From positions 1-14,464 of the forward strand of contig DAOUOU010000057.1 of assembly GCA_030626465.1 (NCBI GenBank): 14,464 bases of DNA, in the 5' to 3' direction. The notes under the pieces are model-generated. The model was not told the origin of the DNA. It did not search any database and saw nothing but the letters and a program-made list of their open reading frames with translations. The position numbers and the translations under genes are program-made. Positions 6,983 through 14,464 of this stretch are shown here, piece after piece. How positions within the stretch are numbered: the stretch's first letter is position 1; each line of letters starts with the position of its first letter. The DNA is from Bacteroidales bacterium. Lineage in GTDB: Bacteria > Bacteroidota > Bacteroidia > Bacteroidales > UBA10428.

Positions 6983-9598
6983 TCATTTAAATAGTAAGCA
7001 GATGCTACTAATTTCAATCCATGGGTCAGCATCAATATCTCCTTCTGTCCCCGACCGCAAAGAAACCTGCAATCGTTCTATTTTTGAAGGTTGCAGGCGA
7101 TCGTTTTCACCGCCCCTCCCTAAAGCAGGCTCTATCCAGTAATTCCAGCGTTCAGGGAAACCAAGAGGGAGCTTAACTCCCTTAGCCAGGGTAAAATCTT
7201 CTAAAGGAATAGAATAGGTCTTCCATTGACTGCTCAAGGCAACTTTTTTACTCCAGGAAGTACCATCGGCTTCTACCAGGGTAATATAAATTTCCTGGCC
7301 TTCTGATTCAGATTTCGCCTCAATCCGGATACTGTTTGCCAATTGTATCTTATCGTTCCGGTTCTCAATTTTATTTTTAACGATCAGCGAAAGGGTATAA
7401 TCATCGATATTCTTATCGTAACTTGCAGGATAGTAAATTTTTAGTGCAGGTTCTCCGTTGGCATCATTAGTTACAATATCGTAAATACCCCAGCGGATGC
7501 CATCACCGATGCGGGTAAATGCAAAATCGTCAATATCCTTTTCCGGAATTAACAACCGTAAGGGTGACTTTGGTTCAACAATAGTGAACTCCCAAAATTC
7601 ATTATCGTGAAAATCCCAGTCGCCTGGTGATTTTAAAATACCAGAAGGATGGGTTGTGATTTTGTTGTTTTCCTTTACAGCAATGCAATAGTTATATAAT
7701 CCCGGCTTACCGTATTTTTCAGGAATTATCGCAGAATAAAGGTATCCCGATTCAACTTGCATGGGAATTTTTAAAAGCCGCCCTTTTAATTTTTTGTTTC
7801 CAATATAGAGTGCTACCTCATCAGCAGGAGTATCCAGAATAATTTCGGCTGAAATTTTAACAGGTTTTCCGGTGATGTATTCTGACTGAGCAACCGGTAC
7901 AACATCGGCTGATCGTTGCAAGGGTGCGGGTGAAACAAATTCGTTAAAACTCAATGCACCGATTTTATCAGGCAATGAAATGTTTTTGATATCCTTTCCG
8001 GATGTTAATACATAAACTCCCGGTCGAATGGAAAAGGATCGCCCGTTAACCTCGGGTTGAAAGCTGTTCCCTTCGTTCACCGGAAATACTTTCAGGTTTT
8101 GCTCAAATGCCGGTAAATTCACCGTCATTGTCCATTCCCGGTATATCAGTCTCGAAACCAGTTTATCAGGGCTCATCCGGGCAAAAGGTTCCGAAACTAT
8201 TTTTGCATCGGGGTATACCTCTAACCTCCAAGTTTCCTGATTAATTTGATCCAGAAAGTATAATCCAAATCCTTCATAGTTTACCACTGGCGATGAACCG
8301 TAACCAATAATTTGCTCCAGACTGTTTACATCAGTGGGAGCACTTGTAGTATTGTTTGCATAGATGAATTTTTCTGCAACTAGCATTTCGCTCAGGTTCT
8401 GTTCGTAGCTGATCCGAAAGGGGCCAAACCGGGTATTTTCGGGATAGTGAGGGTAGGTTTGCATGCGGGGAAGATGATCCATCACTTCAGCTGCAATGAT
8501 TGCTCCGACAGTTTTTTGAGGATAATATACCATATTCATAAGATGTGTCTGCCATCCCAGGTTGTAAGGAGCCGTTGCGAGCATATCGTATGAAAACATC
8601 ACGACAAACTGTGCTCCTACCGACCGGAATGTTCGTGTCATGGCCGGATACATATAGGGCGTATAGGAATCAGCCTCATCGAATTCATATACTATGCGAG
8701 GCAGACCGTCAATTTCTTTTGTGTGCATGGGAGAATAATCATCGACGGTTCGAAGTAAGTTTGCCTGGTGTGCTTTACCAAAAACCAGTCCTGCCGGATA
8801 CCATGCAAAACTTACTCCATCGGCATTTGAAGCTTTGATGGCCGGAGCAATTTTCATATCCTGGCTCACATTATGAAAAAGTATTTTTTCGCACCCGGTG
8901 CTGCGTACCGCATCAACCAGCGCATTAATGTAGTTGACCGAGCCCTCAAAATTGTTGCTGTGATGATGCGGTTCGTTTATCATTTCAATGAACAAAATAT
9001 TCGGATCGTCTTTCAGAGCCAGACCTGTATAAGGATTCCTGTGTTCCAGCACTTGCCGGATATAATTCACCTGGGCTGCAATGGCATCAGGGTTAGTTCC
9101 CAACTCCGATTTTTTATAGTGTTTGGAAATCCCGTCAACCGAAGCCGTATCGCCCATTGCATCGGGCCATAGCGAACTATAAGTAGTAATCGGGGTAAGC
9201 AACAAGTAAATATTTCTTTCGCTGGCTTTCAGGATAAGGTAGTCAAGCAAATCGAGATGATCATTTTCTAACAAATTTCCGTCTTTATCGGTATTCTCCC
9301 AGTCGCCCCACAGGCAAAGCCGCAAACCATCCCATCCCATGCGGGCAAAATGCACCATATCCTGGTCGATAAGTTTTTTTCTATCGCTTGTTACATAACC
9401 TGCAGCCCGGTAATCGCAAGCAGAAGGTAAATTATAATTTGCTCCGAATAATGCAACTTCCTTATGACTTCCTTTCCATTTTATTACGCCTTCCGAATCA
9501 ATATATACCAATTCCTCTTTTTTGGGATCCTCCTTTGACAGGAGGTATATATTCGCTGAAAAAAGCAGCAGTATGAATAAACTTGTTCGAAAAACCAT
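6983..9598 (-). CDS. Clan GH-A glycosidase, possible GH147 beta-galactosidase
   Basis: An 871-residue secreted or periplasmic glycoside hydrolase. A hydrophobic N-terminus (residues 1-20) looks like a signal peptide without a lipobox. The barrel runs from about residue 48 (ALFGANYNLPSACDYRAAGY) with GLRLCLWGDWEN at 91-102. The acid/base is probably E209 in FIEMINEPHHH and the nucleophile E305 in RIVYEFDEADSY; these are the two glutamates after strands 4 and 7 of clan GH-A. After the barrel come beta-rich domains, and residues about 710-871 look like a jelly-roll carbohydrate-binding or CIA30-like module. It lies between GH53 and GH35 genes, 38 and 69 bp away, so it is almost certainly co-transcribed and acts on galactan fragments. 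GH147 beta-galactosidases occur in Bacteroides galactan loci and would fit. A divergent GH5-type enzyme is the alternative. The clan call is firm; the family is a guess. Confidence 0.75.
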   Translation of the reverse strand: MVFRTSLFILLLFSANIYLLSKEDPKKEELVYIDSEGVIKWKGSHKEVALFGANYNLPSACDYRAAGYVTSDRKKLIDQDMVHFARMGWDGLRLCLWGDWENTDKDGNLLENDHLDLLDYLILKASERNIYLLLTPITTYSSLWPDAMGDTASVDGISKHYKKSELGTNPDAIAAQVNYIRQVLEHRNPYTGLALKDDPNILFIEMINEPHHHSNNFEGSVNYINALVDAVRSTGCEKILFHNVSQDMKIAPAIKASNADGVSFAWYPAGLVFGKAHQANLLRTVDDYSPMHTKEIDGLPRIVYEFDEADSYTPYMYPAMTRTFRSVGAQFVVMFSYDMLATAPYNLGWQTHLMNMVYYPQKTVGAIIAAEVMDHLPRMQTYPHYPENTRFGPFRISYEQNLSEMLVAEKFIYANNTTSAPTDVNSLEQIIGYGSSPVVNYEGFGLYFLDQINQETWRLEVYPDAKIVSEPFARMSPDKLVSRLIYREWTMTVNLPAFEQNLKVFPVNEGNSFQPEVNGRSFSIRPGVYVLTSGKDIKNISLPDKIGALSFNEFVSPAPLQRSADVVPVAQSEYITGKPVKISAEIILDTPADEVALYIGNKKLKGRLLKIPMQVESGYLYSAIIPEKYGKPGLYNYCIAVKENNKITTHPSGILKSPGDWDFHDNEFWEFTIVEPKSPLRLLIPEKDIDDFAFTRIGDGIRWGIYDIVTNDANGEPALKIYYPASYDKNIDDYTLSLIVKNKIENRNDKIQLANSIRIEAKSESEGQEIYITLVEADGTSWSKKVALSSQWKTYSIPLEDFTLAKGVKLPLGFPERWNYWIEPALGRGGENDRLQPSKIERLQVSLRSGTEGDIDADPWIEISSICLLFK

Positions 9599-9636
9599 CT
9601 TAAGTGTCTATTAGGTTTGAAGAATACACATCTTGA

Positions 9637-11382
9637 TTAAAGTCTGATGATCTTTCTAAAAACACATTTCTGATCATCGTTTACTTTGACCACATAAAAT
9701 CCGGGACTAATATCGGTCAGATCAATTTTTGTATCGGTTTCTCTGATACCACATAAAATCTCTTTCTTCACCCTGCCACTCAGATCAATCAACTGAACAG
9801 TCCTCTTCTTGTTAAAAGAGCTGAATTCTATCAGTACAAAATCCTCGGAAGGATTAGGATAAGTTCTGATTATTTCTGCTTTATCGTCATGGATAGTTAT
9901 AAATCCGGTGTTGTTTTCACATGAGTTCCAGGTGCAGGCAATAACCGTATCATTAGTACCCATTGCATAGAATCTATCTGTACCTGACCACTCGGCACAT
10001 TCAGCCGGAACTGTCTCACGTGCTTCAAAAACAGTATCGTTCAGAAAGTAATATCCTCCGGTTTGCCCCGGACTTATATACGTATAATAGCTATAGACAT
10101 CATTACCAATATCGGCCATCGGATGTATTTCCCATTCTTCACCGGTCCATGAGCCAGTTATATATACTCCCTTTGAAACATCCTGTCCGCTCATGTCTAC
10201 TTTAAAGGTGATTTTTTTTGTCGTTAGATCTTCGTAGAAGGGAGATTCCATCCATCTACCACCTCCGTTTTCCATGAAATTTGTATTGTCAGGATCAAAG
10301 TATACTACATGATCGTGCGATGAACCCTGACCCCAGGGTGTTCTGCATGGCGTCGATACCCACGCAGGTTCCCAGAAAATAACACCATTCCCGCCAGCTC
10401 GTTTTACTTCTCTGGTATAATCAACCATGTATTCAAGTTGTTTCTCAGGTATAACAGGAAGGTAGCGGGGATCGGGAGTAGTAATGATATTACCCAGATT
10501 GTCAAAATTCCTGGTTGACCAGAGATACCCGGATTCAACAACCATTGCATCGTATTCAGGATGTGCTGATATAAGTGCACGTATTTTATTTCCAAGTTCA
10601 TTGATACTTGCCCCGTGCCATGCATAGTAGTATGAGAAGCCCATAATATCAAAATCTGTAACACCTCTGCCAATGATATTGTCGTACCACCAGCTCACAA
10701 TATTGAGGCCGGCGCAATGAAGAGCTATTTTTGGTTTTATGCTTGTTGTTTCACTTGCATCGCGAACTGCCTTAATGGCTATGTTATACAACTGAGCATG
10801 GCGGTTCCAGTCTTTACTTACAGAGGGGCCTGCACTCCAATCTGAATTCATGTATTCATGCACCAATATACCGTCATTGTTTTCGTTACCGATCTTTACG
10901 AACTCAGGCATCAGCGTATCCTCCTCCAGGTCTGCGAGAATGTAGCTAATGTAATTGTATACCGAATCTTTCAATCCTTCAAGATCGTATGCCACATCTG
11001 CCCAACTCTGTGGAATTACCTGGCGTCCCGGGTCAGCCCAGGCATCAGACAATTGAAATCCCAGCATTACTTCCATACCGGCTTCTTTAGATCTGCGGAT
11101 GGTTTCTTTCACATCCTCATAATCGCTATATTGATCTTTGACCCCGGCGGGCTGCTCAAGAGGATTTTGCCAGGTCGGATCGACCCATAACCTCATGCGT
11201 ACAAGGTTTGTACCTCTGTCAGCGAATATCTGGTATACATCTTTTGCTTCACCATTTTCTTTAAAAACAGCACCGCAATCTTCCATCTGGTTTGCATAGG
11301 AAAGATCATTTCCAAAGTAAAATGTCTGACCAAAAAGGTTTCCGGTTACTATCAGTGAGATTAAAAAACTCCCTATCTTCAT
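9637..11382 (-). CDS. GH53 endo-beta-1,4-galactanase, T9SS-sorted
   Basis: A 581-residue enzyme cleaving internal beta-1,4-galactosidic bonds of pectic galactan. The signal peptide covers residues 1-19 (cleavage after GQ). The GH53 barrel spans about 22-385: FGNDLSYANQMEDCG (24-37), NLVRMRLWVDPTW (59-71), FQLSDAWADPG (109-119), acid/base E167 in FVKIGNENNDG and nucleophile E283 in VVESGYLW. FWEPAWVSTPC follows at 336-346. Residues about 389-488 form a beta-sandwich module (ITFKVDMSGQDV through RETVPAECAEW to a final WNSC) that matches the small protein encoded upstream. Residues about 505-581 are a T9SS type A sorting tail (TYPNPSEDF, DLSGRV, SPGFYVVKV). It is therefore exported and attached to the cell surface rather than lipid-anchored. 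It starts 158 bp after the upstream gene, with a hairpin in the gap. Confidence 0.96.
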   Translation of the reverse strand: MKIGSFLISLIVTGNLFGQTFYFGNDLSYANQMEDCGAVFKENGEAKDVYQIFADRGTNLVRMRLWVDPTWQNPLEQPAGVKDQYSDYEDVKETIRRSKEAGMEVMLGFQLSDAWADPGRQVIPQSWADVAYDLEGLKDSVYNYISYILADLEEDTLMPEFVKIGNENNDGILVHEYMNSDWSAGPSVSKDWNRHAQLYNIAIKAVRDASETTSIKPKIALHCAGLNIVSWWYDNIIGRGVTDFDIMGFSYYYAWHGASINELGNKIRALISAHPEYDAMVVESGYLWSTRNFDNLGNIITTPDPRYLPVIPEKQLEYMVDYTREVKRAGGNGVIFWEPAWVSTPCRTPWGQGSSHDHVVYFDPDNTNFMENGGGRWMESPFYEDLTTKKITFKVDMSGQDVSKGVYITGSWTGEEWEIHPMADIGNDVYSYYTYISPGQTGGYYFLNDTVFEARETVPAECAEWSGTDRFYAMGTNDTVIACTWNSCENNTGFITIHDDKAEIIRTYPNPSEDFVLIEFSSFNKKRTVQLIDLSGRVKKEILCGIRETDTKIDLTDISPGFYVVKVNDDQKCVFRKIIRL

Positions 11383-11476
11383 AATGATCTCTTATACTAT
11401 TATCACATGTGTTTGAAATAATCCGGGTGAATATTTTCCCTGATGAATTGCTTTCGTGGAAATAATTTAAAATAAG

Positions 11477-11532
11477 AGAGACTATCTCAAAAGCTTAAAA
11501 TCTTTTGAATAAAAAGCCCTGAGACAGTCTCT
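11477..11532 (-). terminator. Hairpin between binding-protein and GH53 genes
   Basis: In the minus-strand transcript AGAGACTGTCTCA and TGAGATAGTCTCT pair over 13 bp, with one G-U pair in RNA, around a 30-nt loop that contains a competing CAAAAG/CTTTTG stem. The distal arm is followed by CTTATTTTAAATTATT, a broken U-rich stretch. It begins nine bases after the stop of the binding-protein gene. It is probably a partial terminator or an mRNA-stabilising 3' structure. The gap to the GH53 start (11383-11476) shows no clear TAnnTTTG promoter. Confidence 0.6.
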
Positions 11533-11540
11533 AATCCATT

Positions 11541-12221
11541 TTAATTGATCACAATTTTTTTGTAATCCAGTATATTTTCGCTATATACTTTTATAAGGTA
11601 TATGCCTCCGGTTATATCACTAATATCAATAGAATATTCTGATATGGAACCATGAAACTTATAACTTCTGACAATTTTTCCGGACAGGTCCATGATTTCG
11701 ATTGAACCACTTTCCACATAATTTCCCCAGGCGAGAGTCATAGTCTCACTTGCCGGATTTGGAAATACAGTGAAGCTTAGACTTTCTTCCGAATTTTCAG
11801 GAATACCACTGGGCTCTTCAGGCTCTTCACACGATCCCCAAACGTAGGCAAAGGTTGTGTTTTCTGCCGGCACCTCTAATCCCCTGTCACCATCCCAAGG
11901 ATCTGGTATGGCGTAATCAGCAGAAAAATCGCATTCATCAGGTACCGTTTCACGGTAATCCGCATAATCTGATGCCCACCAGCCAATCGTGATAAAATAG
12001 AATGCTGTAGAATCACCGGCATTAAGATTCATCGTTACAGAATAGAGGCTGTCCCCTTCGTCGGCCATTTCGACAAATGCCCAGTCGGTATGTATACCGA
12101 CGATAAAAACGGAGTCGTAATCTACTTCACTACCTTTCATACTAACCTTAAAGGTTACAAGTGTACTAAAGGCTGAAATTGAAAGACTCATTAGCAATAA
12201 TAAAGTAATAATTTTTTTCAT
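11541..12221 (-). CDS. Small T9SS-sorted carbohydrate-binding protein
   Basis: A 226-residue non-catalytic protein in the position that susE/susF genes occupy in other loci. The signal peptide covers about residues 1-19. Residues 21-131 form one beta-sandwich domain that aligns along its length with the C-terminal module of the GH53 enzyme. Shared features are VTFKVSM, VFIVG, VEMADEGDSLYS, a YF strand, RETVPDEC, and the closing WGSC with its cysteine; such modules resemble the starch-binding-like domains of Bacteroidota outer-membrane proteins. A linker rich in Glu and Pro (132-148) leads to a T9SS type A sorting tail (150-226: VFPNPASET, DLSGKI, TGGIYLIKV). There is no lipobox, so surface attachment would be through the T9SS. 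It probably binds galactan for SusC/SusD and GH53. The binding specificity is inferred from context only. Confidence 0.8.
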   Translation of the reverse strand: MKKIITLLLLMSLSISAFSTLVTFKVSMKGSEVDYDSVFIVGIHTDWAFVEMADEGDSLYSVTMNLNAGDSTAFYFITIGWWASDYADYRETVPDECDFSADYAIPDPWDGDRGLEVPAENTTFAYVWGSCEEPEEPSGIPENSEESLSFTVFPNPASETMTLAWGNYVESGSIEIMDLSGKIVRSYKFHGSISEYSIDISDITGGIYLIKVYSENILDYKKIVIN

Positions 12222-12314
12222 AATAAAAGTTTTAAATGTTAGACAATTTGTTTTTCTTACTAATTATTCGATTTACACAATTTTTTATTTTATAATAGCC
12301 ACAGTGATTTTAGA

Positions 12315-12356
12315 AATACGGTATAACCTCTGAACTGATAGGGGTTATACCGTATT
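12315..12356 (-). other. Strong hairpin in susD downstream gap
   Basis: AATACGGTATAACC (12315-12328) and GGTTATACCGTATT (12343-12356) form a perfect 14-bp stem with a 14-nt loop. The minus-strand transcript has no U-run after it, so it is more likely an RNA-stabilising or processing structure, or an inverted-repeat binding site, than a simple terminator. It lies 93 bp before the binding-protein start. The rest of the 295-bp gap 12222-12516 is AT-rich, with no small gene or clear promoter. Confidence 0.6.
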
Positions 12357-12451
12357 ATCCCTCCGACTTATTGTCCCCTATTAATCACCCTAACCTAATT
12401 ACCCATATTGCAGATGATCATTCCTTTCCTGTTAAGATATTATCCTGAAAA

Positions 12452-12479
12452 CCATGCAGTCTGATAAAAGACTGCATGG
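12452..12479 (-). terminator. Rho-independent terminator or attenuator after susD
   Basis: CCATGCAGTC (12452-12461) and GACTGCATGG (12470-12479) form a perfect 10-bp stem with an 8-nt loop. In the minus-strand direction the stem is followed directly by TTTT. It begins 37 bases after the susD stop. A leaky terminator here would leave susCD transcripts more abundant than those of the downstream enzymes. Confidence 0.7.
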
Positions 12480-12516
12480 ACTTACTAAACCTTAACCTAT
12501 ATTTATTTGCTAATAA

Positions 12517-14013
12517 TTAATTGTATTCGGGGCGTTGTGTTATCTGACCATCACTCCTGTCAATAATATACTGAGGATAGGGAAGAAGGTGAAAAGAAGG
12601 TTCTTTACCTTCCACTCCTTCAAGAGCTGATGGCCACAAGTCATGCCTTACCAGATCAAATTTTCGTAATCCTTCGAAAAACAGTTCCTTTCCTCTTTCC
12701 TCCAGAATGGCATCATTAAAATCATCAACACCTGTAAAATCTCCTAATAAATAGGTAGTAATCTCTGCACGGGTGCGTATCATATTCAGCAGATCCACAG
12801 CTTCCTGGGTAGGTCCGTTATTGTTTTCGTTTACTGCTTCAGCAAGCATAAGCAAAACATCGGCGTAACGTGCCAGAACAATATCGTTCCCCTGAAAGGC
12901 ATTCGGGCCTTCGGGCGGGTACTTGTCGATATAAGCTCCATGCATATCAGCTCTGCCAATTAATTCGTCATTAAAGGTATATTCAATGATAAATCTTTCC
13001 CTTCTGGTATCATTGGCATCGAAAGAATCGTAGAAATCCCAGGTTGCTGTCCAGACTGTGGCCCAACCATTGCGTCCGTCAAAATCCCAGGGACGGCAAT
13101 AATAGGAGTAAGCATTAAAATGCCCGTTGTTACCACGTCCCTGTCCCAGAGGATCGGCAGAAATGGCAAAGATAGTTTCCGTATTTCTCTCGGTAACCTC
13201 CCTGAACAGGCTGGAATAATCTTCAACCAGACTGTAACCCATATTAAGTAGTTCACGACCAACACTTTCGGCATTTACAAAATCTAATTCGTTGAGATGC
13301 AGCCTCATCAATGCCGTAAGAGCAAGACCGCTGTTAAACCGGCCGTACTGATCGGGACTTACAGGTAAATTATCGGCTGCAAATCTGAGATCACTGACAA
13401 TGGCATTTACGTATTCAGATCTGGAGGGCAAAGTCAGATCGGATTCAGCATCTGTTCCGACTAATGCCGGATCGAGAATTACGGGAACCGGGCCAAACAA
13501 ATGAAGCATGAAATACATAGCCCATCCTCTGGCCATTCTCGTTTCACCAAGTAATTTATTTCGCACCGATTCATCGGTAAAGGCTTCTGAGCTTTCAATA
13601 AGATCAATGATATTGGTCATTCTGGTAACAAACTTTGTTTTATTAAAATGACTGCGATCTTCCCAGTTACTAACCATGGGTTCAAAATTGCCCCTGCTTT
13701 TGCTGTCCCAGAGCGGTCCACCGTCGCCCCAATCGGTAAATATTGTATAATGATCGGTCGGGCCATCGAATAAATGAATATGTCCTTCTTCCAGTCCGAA
13801 AATATGATAACTGTTCTCAGAACCACCTTCACCGTATGGCCATTTGCACGAAAATGGTACATAAACCTCCAGAACCAATAGCTCGAAATCAGATACGGTT
13901 ACAGGAAAATTATTAGGAGTAAGAGAACCATAGATCTCCGGTTCGAGACCTTTTTCACATCCACTTAAAAAAATCAGTGTTGCTGTTATTATAGAAAATA
14001 ATATCCTTTTCAT
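12517..14013 (-). CDS. SusD/RagB-family glycan-binding lipoprotein
   Basis: A 498-residue surface lipoprotein that forms the lid of the SusC transporter and captures oligosaccharides. The lipobox LSGC places the acylated cysteine at residue 19, and an acidic stretch follows. The helical SusD core includes ETRMARGWAMYFMLHLFGPV (157-176), in the usual position of the TPR-like region, and RYADVLLMLAEAVN (382-395), the conserved C-terminal SusD motif. EERGKELFFEGLRKFDLVRH near residue 440 is also characteristic. Length is normal for the family. The gene starts 12 bp after the susC stop, as expected for a translationally linked pair. Aromatic residues in the middle (YCRPWDFDGRNGWATVW, about 305-321) may contribute to sugar stacking. 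The galactan substrate is inferred from the GH53 and GH35 genes downstream. Confidence 0.95.
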   Translation of the reverse strand: MKRILFSIITATLIFLSGCEKGLEPEIYGSLTPNNFPVTVSDFELLVLEVYVPFSCKWPYGEGGSENSYHIFGLEEGHIHLFDGPTDHYTIFTDWGDGGPLWDSKSRGNFEPMVSNWEDRSHFNKTKFVTRMTNIIDLIESSEAFTDESVRNKLLGETRMARGWAMYFMLHLFGPVPVILDPALVGTDAESDLTLPSRSEYVNAIVSDLRFAADNLPVSPDQYGRFNSGLALTALMRLHLNELDFVNAESVGRELLNMGYSLVEDYSSLFREVTERNTETIFAISADPLGQGRGNNGHFNAYSYYCRPWDFDGRNGWATVWTATWDFYDSFDANDTRRERFIIEYTFNDELIGRADMHGAYIDKYPPEGPNAFQGNDIVLARYADVLLMLAEAVNENNNGPTQEAVDLLNMIRTRAEITTYLLGDFTGVDDFNDAILEERGKELFFEGLRKFDLVRHDLWPSALEGVEGKEPSFHLLPYPQYIIDRSDGQITQRPEYN

Positions 14014-14025
14014 TGTTCAGTGAAT

Positions 14026-14464
14026 TTAAAAGTTAGCATGAATACCCAGAGTATATGTTCTAACCATTGGATAAGGTGCAGCACCGCCCTTAACTGCAGG
14101 AGTCATAATCTCGGGATCAGCACCCTTGTATTTTGATATGACAAAAAGGTTCTGAATGTCGAAGTAAATTCGCAATTCCTGCATGTATTTTTTAACGCCG
14201 GGCTGGTTAAATGTATATCCAAAAGTAAGGTTACGACACCTTATAAAATCTGCTCTCATGACATCGTAATCTGATCCCACTCCGGAGACGTTTCCTTGCA
14301 CACTTGTGGAGAAAAGAGCTTCATTATATGCTGCACCCGGGAAAGTACCTCCTGTATTCTCTGTGGTCCAGGCATCTTTAATTTCCTGTGTGGCATTCTG
14401 ATTACCAGGTAAGAAAGCTGCCGGAGTGGCCCAGGAGAGGCTATAATTTCTCCTGTATGCGCCA
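14026..14464 (-). CDS. SusC-family TonB-dependent transporter, 3' part
   Basis: The last roughly 145 codons of a susC-like gene that continues past the right edge. The frame is open from 14463 to the stop at 14026. No true start is present, because a GTG at 14301 is only internal. The visible sequence, DVMRADFIRCRNLTFGYTF, then ELRIYFDIQNLFVISKYKG and TYTLGIHANF at the end, shows the alternating beta-strands and terminal aromatic residue of an outer-membrane beta-barrel, with the SusC C-terminal pattern. It would import oligosaccharides captured by SusD, powered by TonB. The plug domain and any carboxypeptidase-like N-terminus lie outside the window. Confidence 0.93.
   Translation of the reverse strand, partial: GAYRRNYSLSWATPAAFLPGNQNATQEIKDAWTTENTGGTFPGAAYNEALFSTSVQGNVSGVGSDYDVMRADFIRCRNLTFGYTFNQPGVKKYMQELRIYFDIQNLFVISKYKGADPEIMTPAVKGGAAPYPMVRTYTLGIHANF

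Noticed and set aside
8545..9576. Plus-strand open frames opposite the GH-A gene
   Set aside because: Antisense shadows; their products are Arg/His/Cys-rich with no recognisable pattern, as expected for shadow frames.
10404..10673. 89-codon minus-strand frame inside the GH53 gene
   Set aside because: An out-of-frame overlap with the GH53 catalytic barrel, which is intact in its own frame.
12960..13862. Out-of-frame minus-strand frames inside susD
   Set aside because: They overlap a full-length SusD coding sequence with a conserved lipobox and SusD motifs.
1..14464. CRISPR array, tRNA or rRNA genes
   Set aside because: No regularly spaced repeats, cloverleaf-like sequence or rRNA-like conserved stretches were seen.

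Overview
The window looks like a Bacteroidota chromosome, most likely an environmental or gut Bacteroidales/Marinilabiliales-type organism. The evidence is a SusC/SusD pair, two proteins ending in type IX secretion (T9SS) sorting tails, AT-rich gaps and gene starts without clear Shine-Dalgarno sequences. No ribosomal, tRNA or housekeeping gene is present, so the exact lineage cannot be fixed.

Layout. Bases 1-1433 are sparsely coding: a small zinc-ribbon membrane protein and a small lipoprotein, with three copies of a short degenerate repeat around and between them. Bases 1434-1511 form a compact inverted repeat. Bases 1511-2735 are a complete IS630-family element with a minus-strand transposase. 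Bases 2741-4401 are a second complete element whose plus-strand DDE transposase has a DUF772-type N-terminus (IS1182/IS5-like). Both elements have terminal inverted repeats and target duplications, and the uninterrupted site can be reconstructed. Bases 4451-14464 are one minus-strand block read from the right edge: SusC (3' part only), SusD, a small T9SS-sorted binding-domain protein, a GH53 endo-galactanase with the same type of binding domain and a T9SS tail, a large clan GH-A glycosidase, and a GH35 beta-galactosidase.

How it works together (inference from families). The minus-strand block is a polysaccharide utilisation locus for beta-galactan, most likely the beta-1,4-galactan of pectin side chains or type I arabinogalactan. 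GH53 and the small binding protein would sit on the cell surface through the T9SS. SusD would capture galacto-oligosaccharides and SusC import them. GH35, and probably the GH-A enzyme, would then release galactose in the periplasm. No regulator, sugar kinase or transporter for the final monosaccharide lies in the window.

The least explained items are the 871-residue GH-A enzyme, the stand-alone copy of the GH53 binding module, the strong hairpins that divide the operon after susD and after the binding protein, and the repeats around the two small genes on the left.
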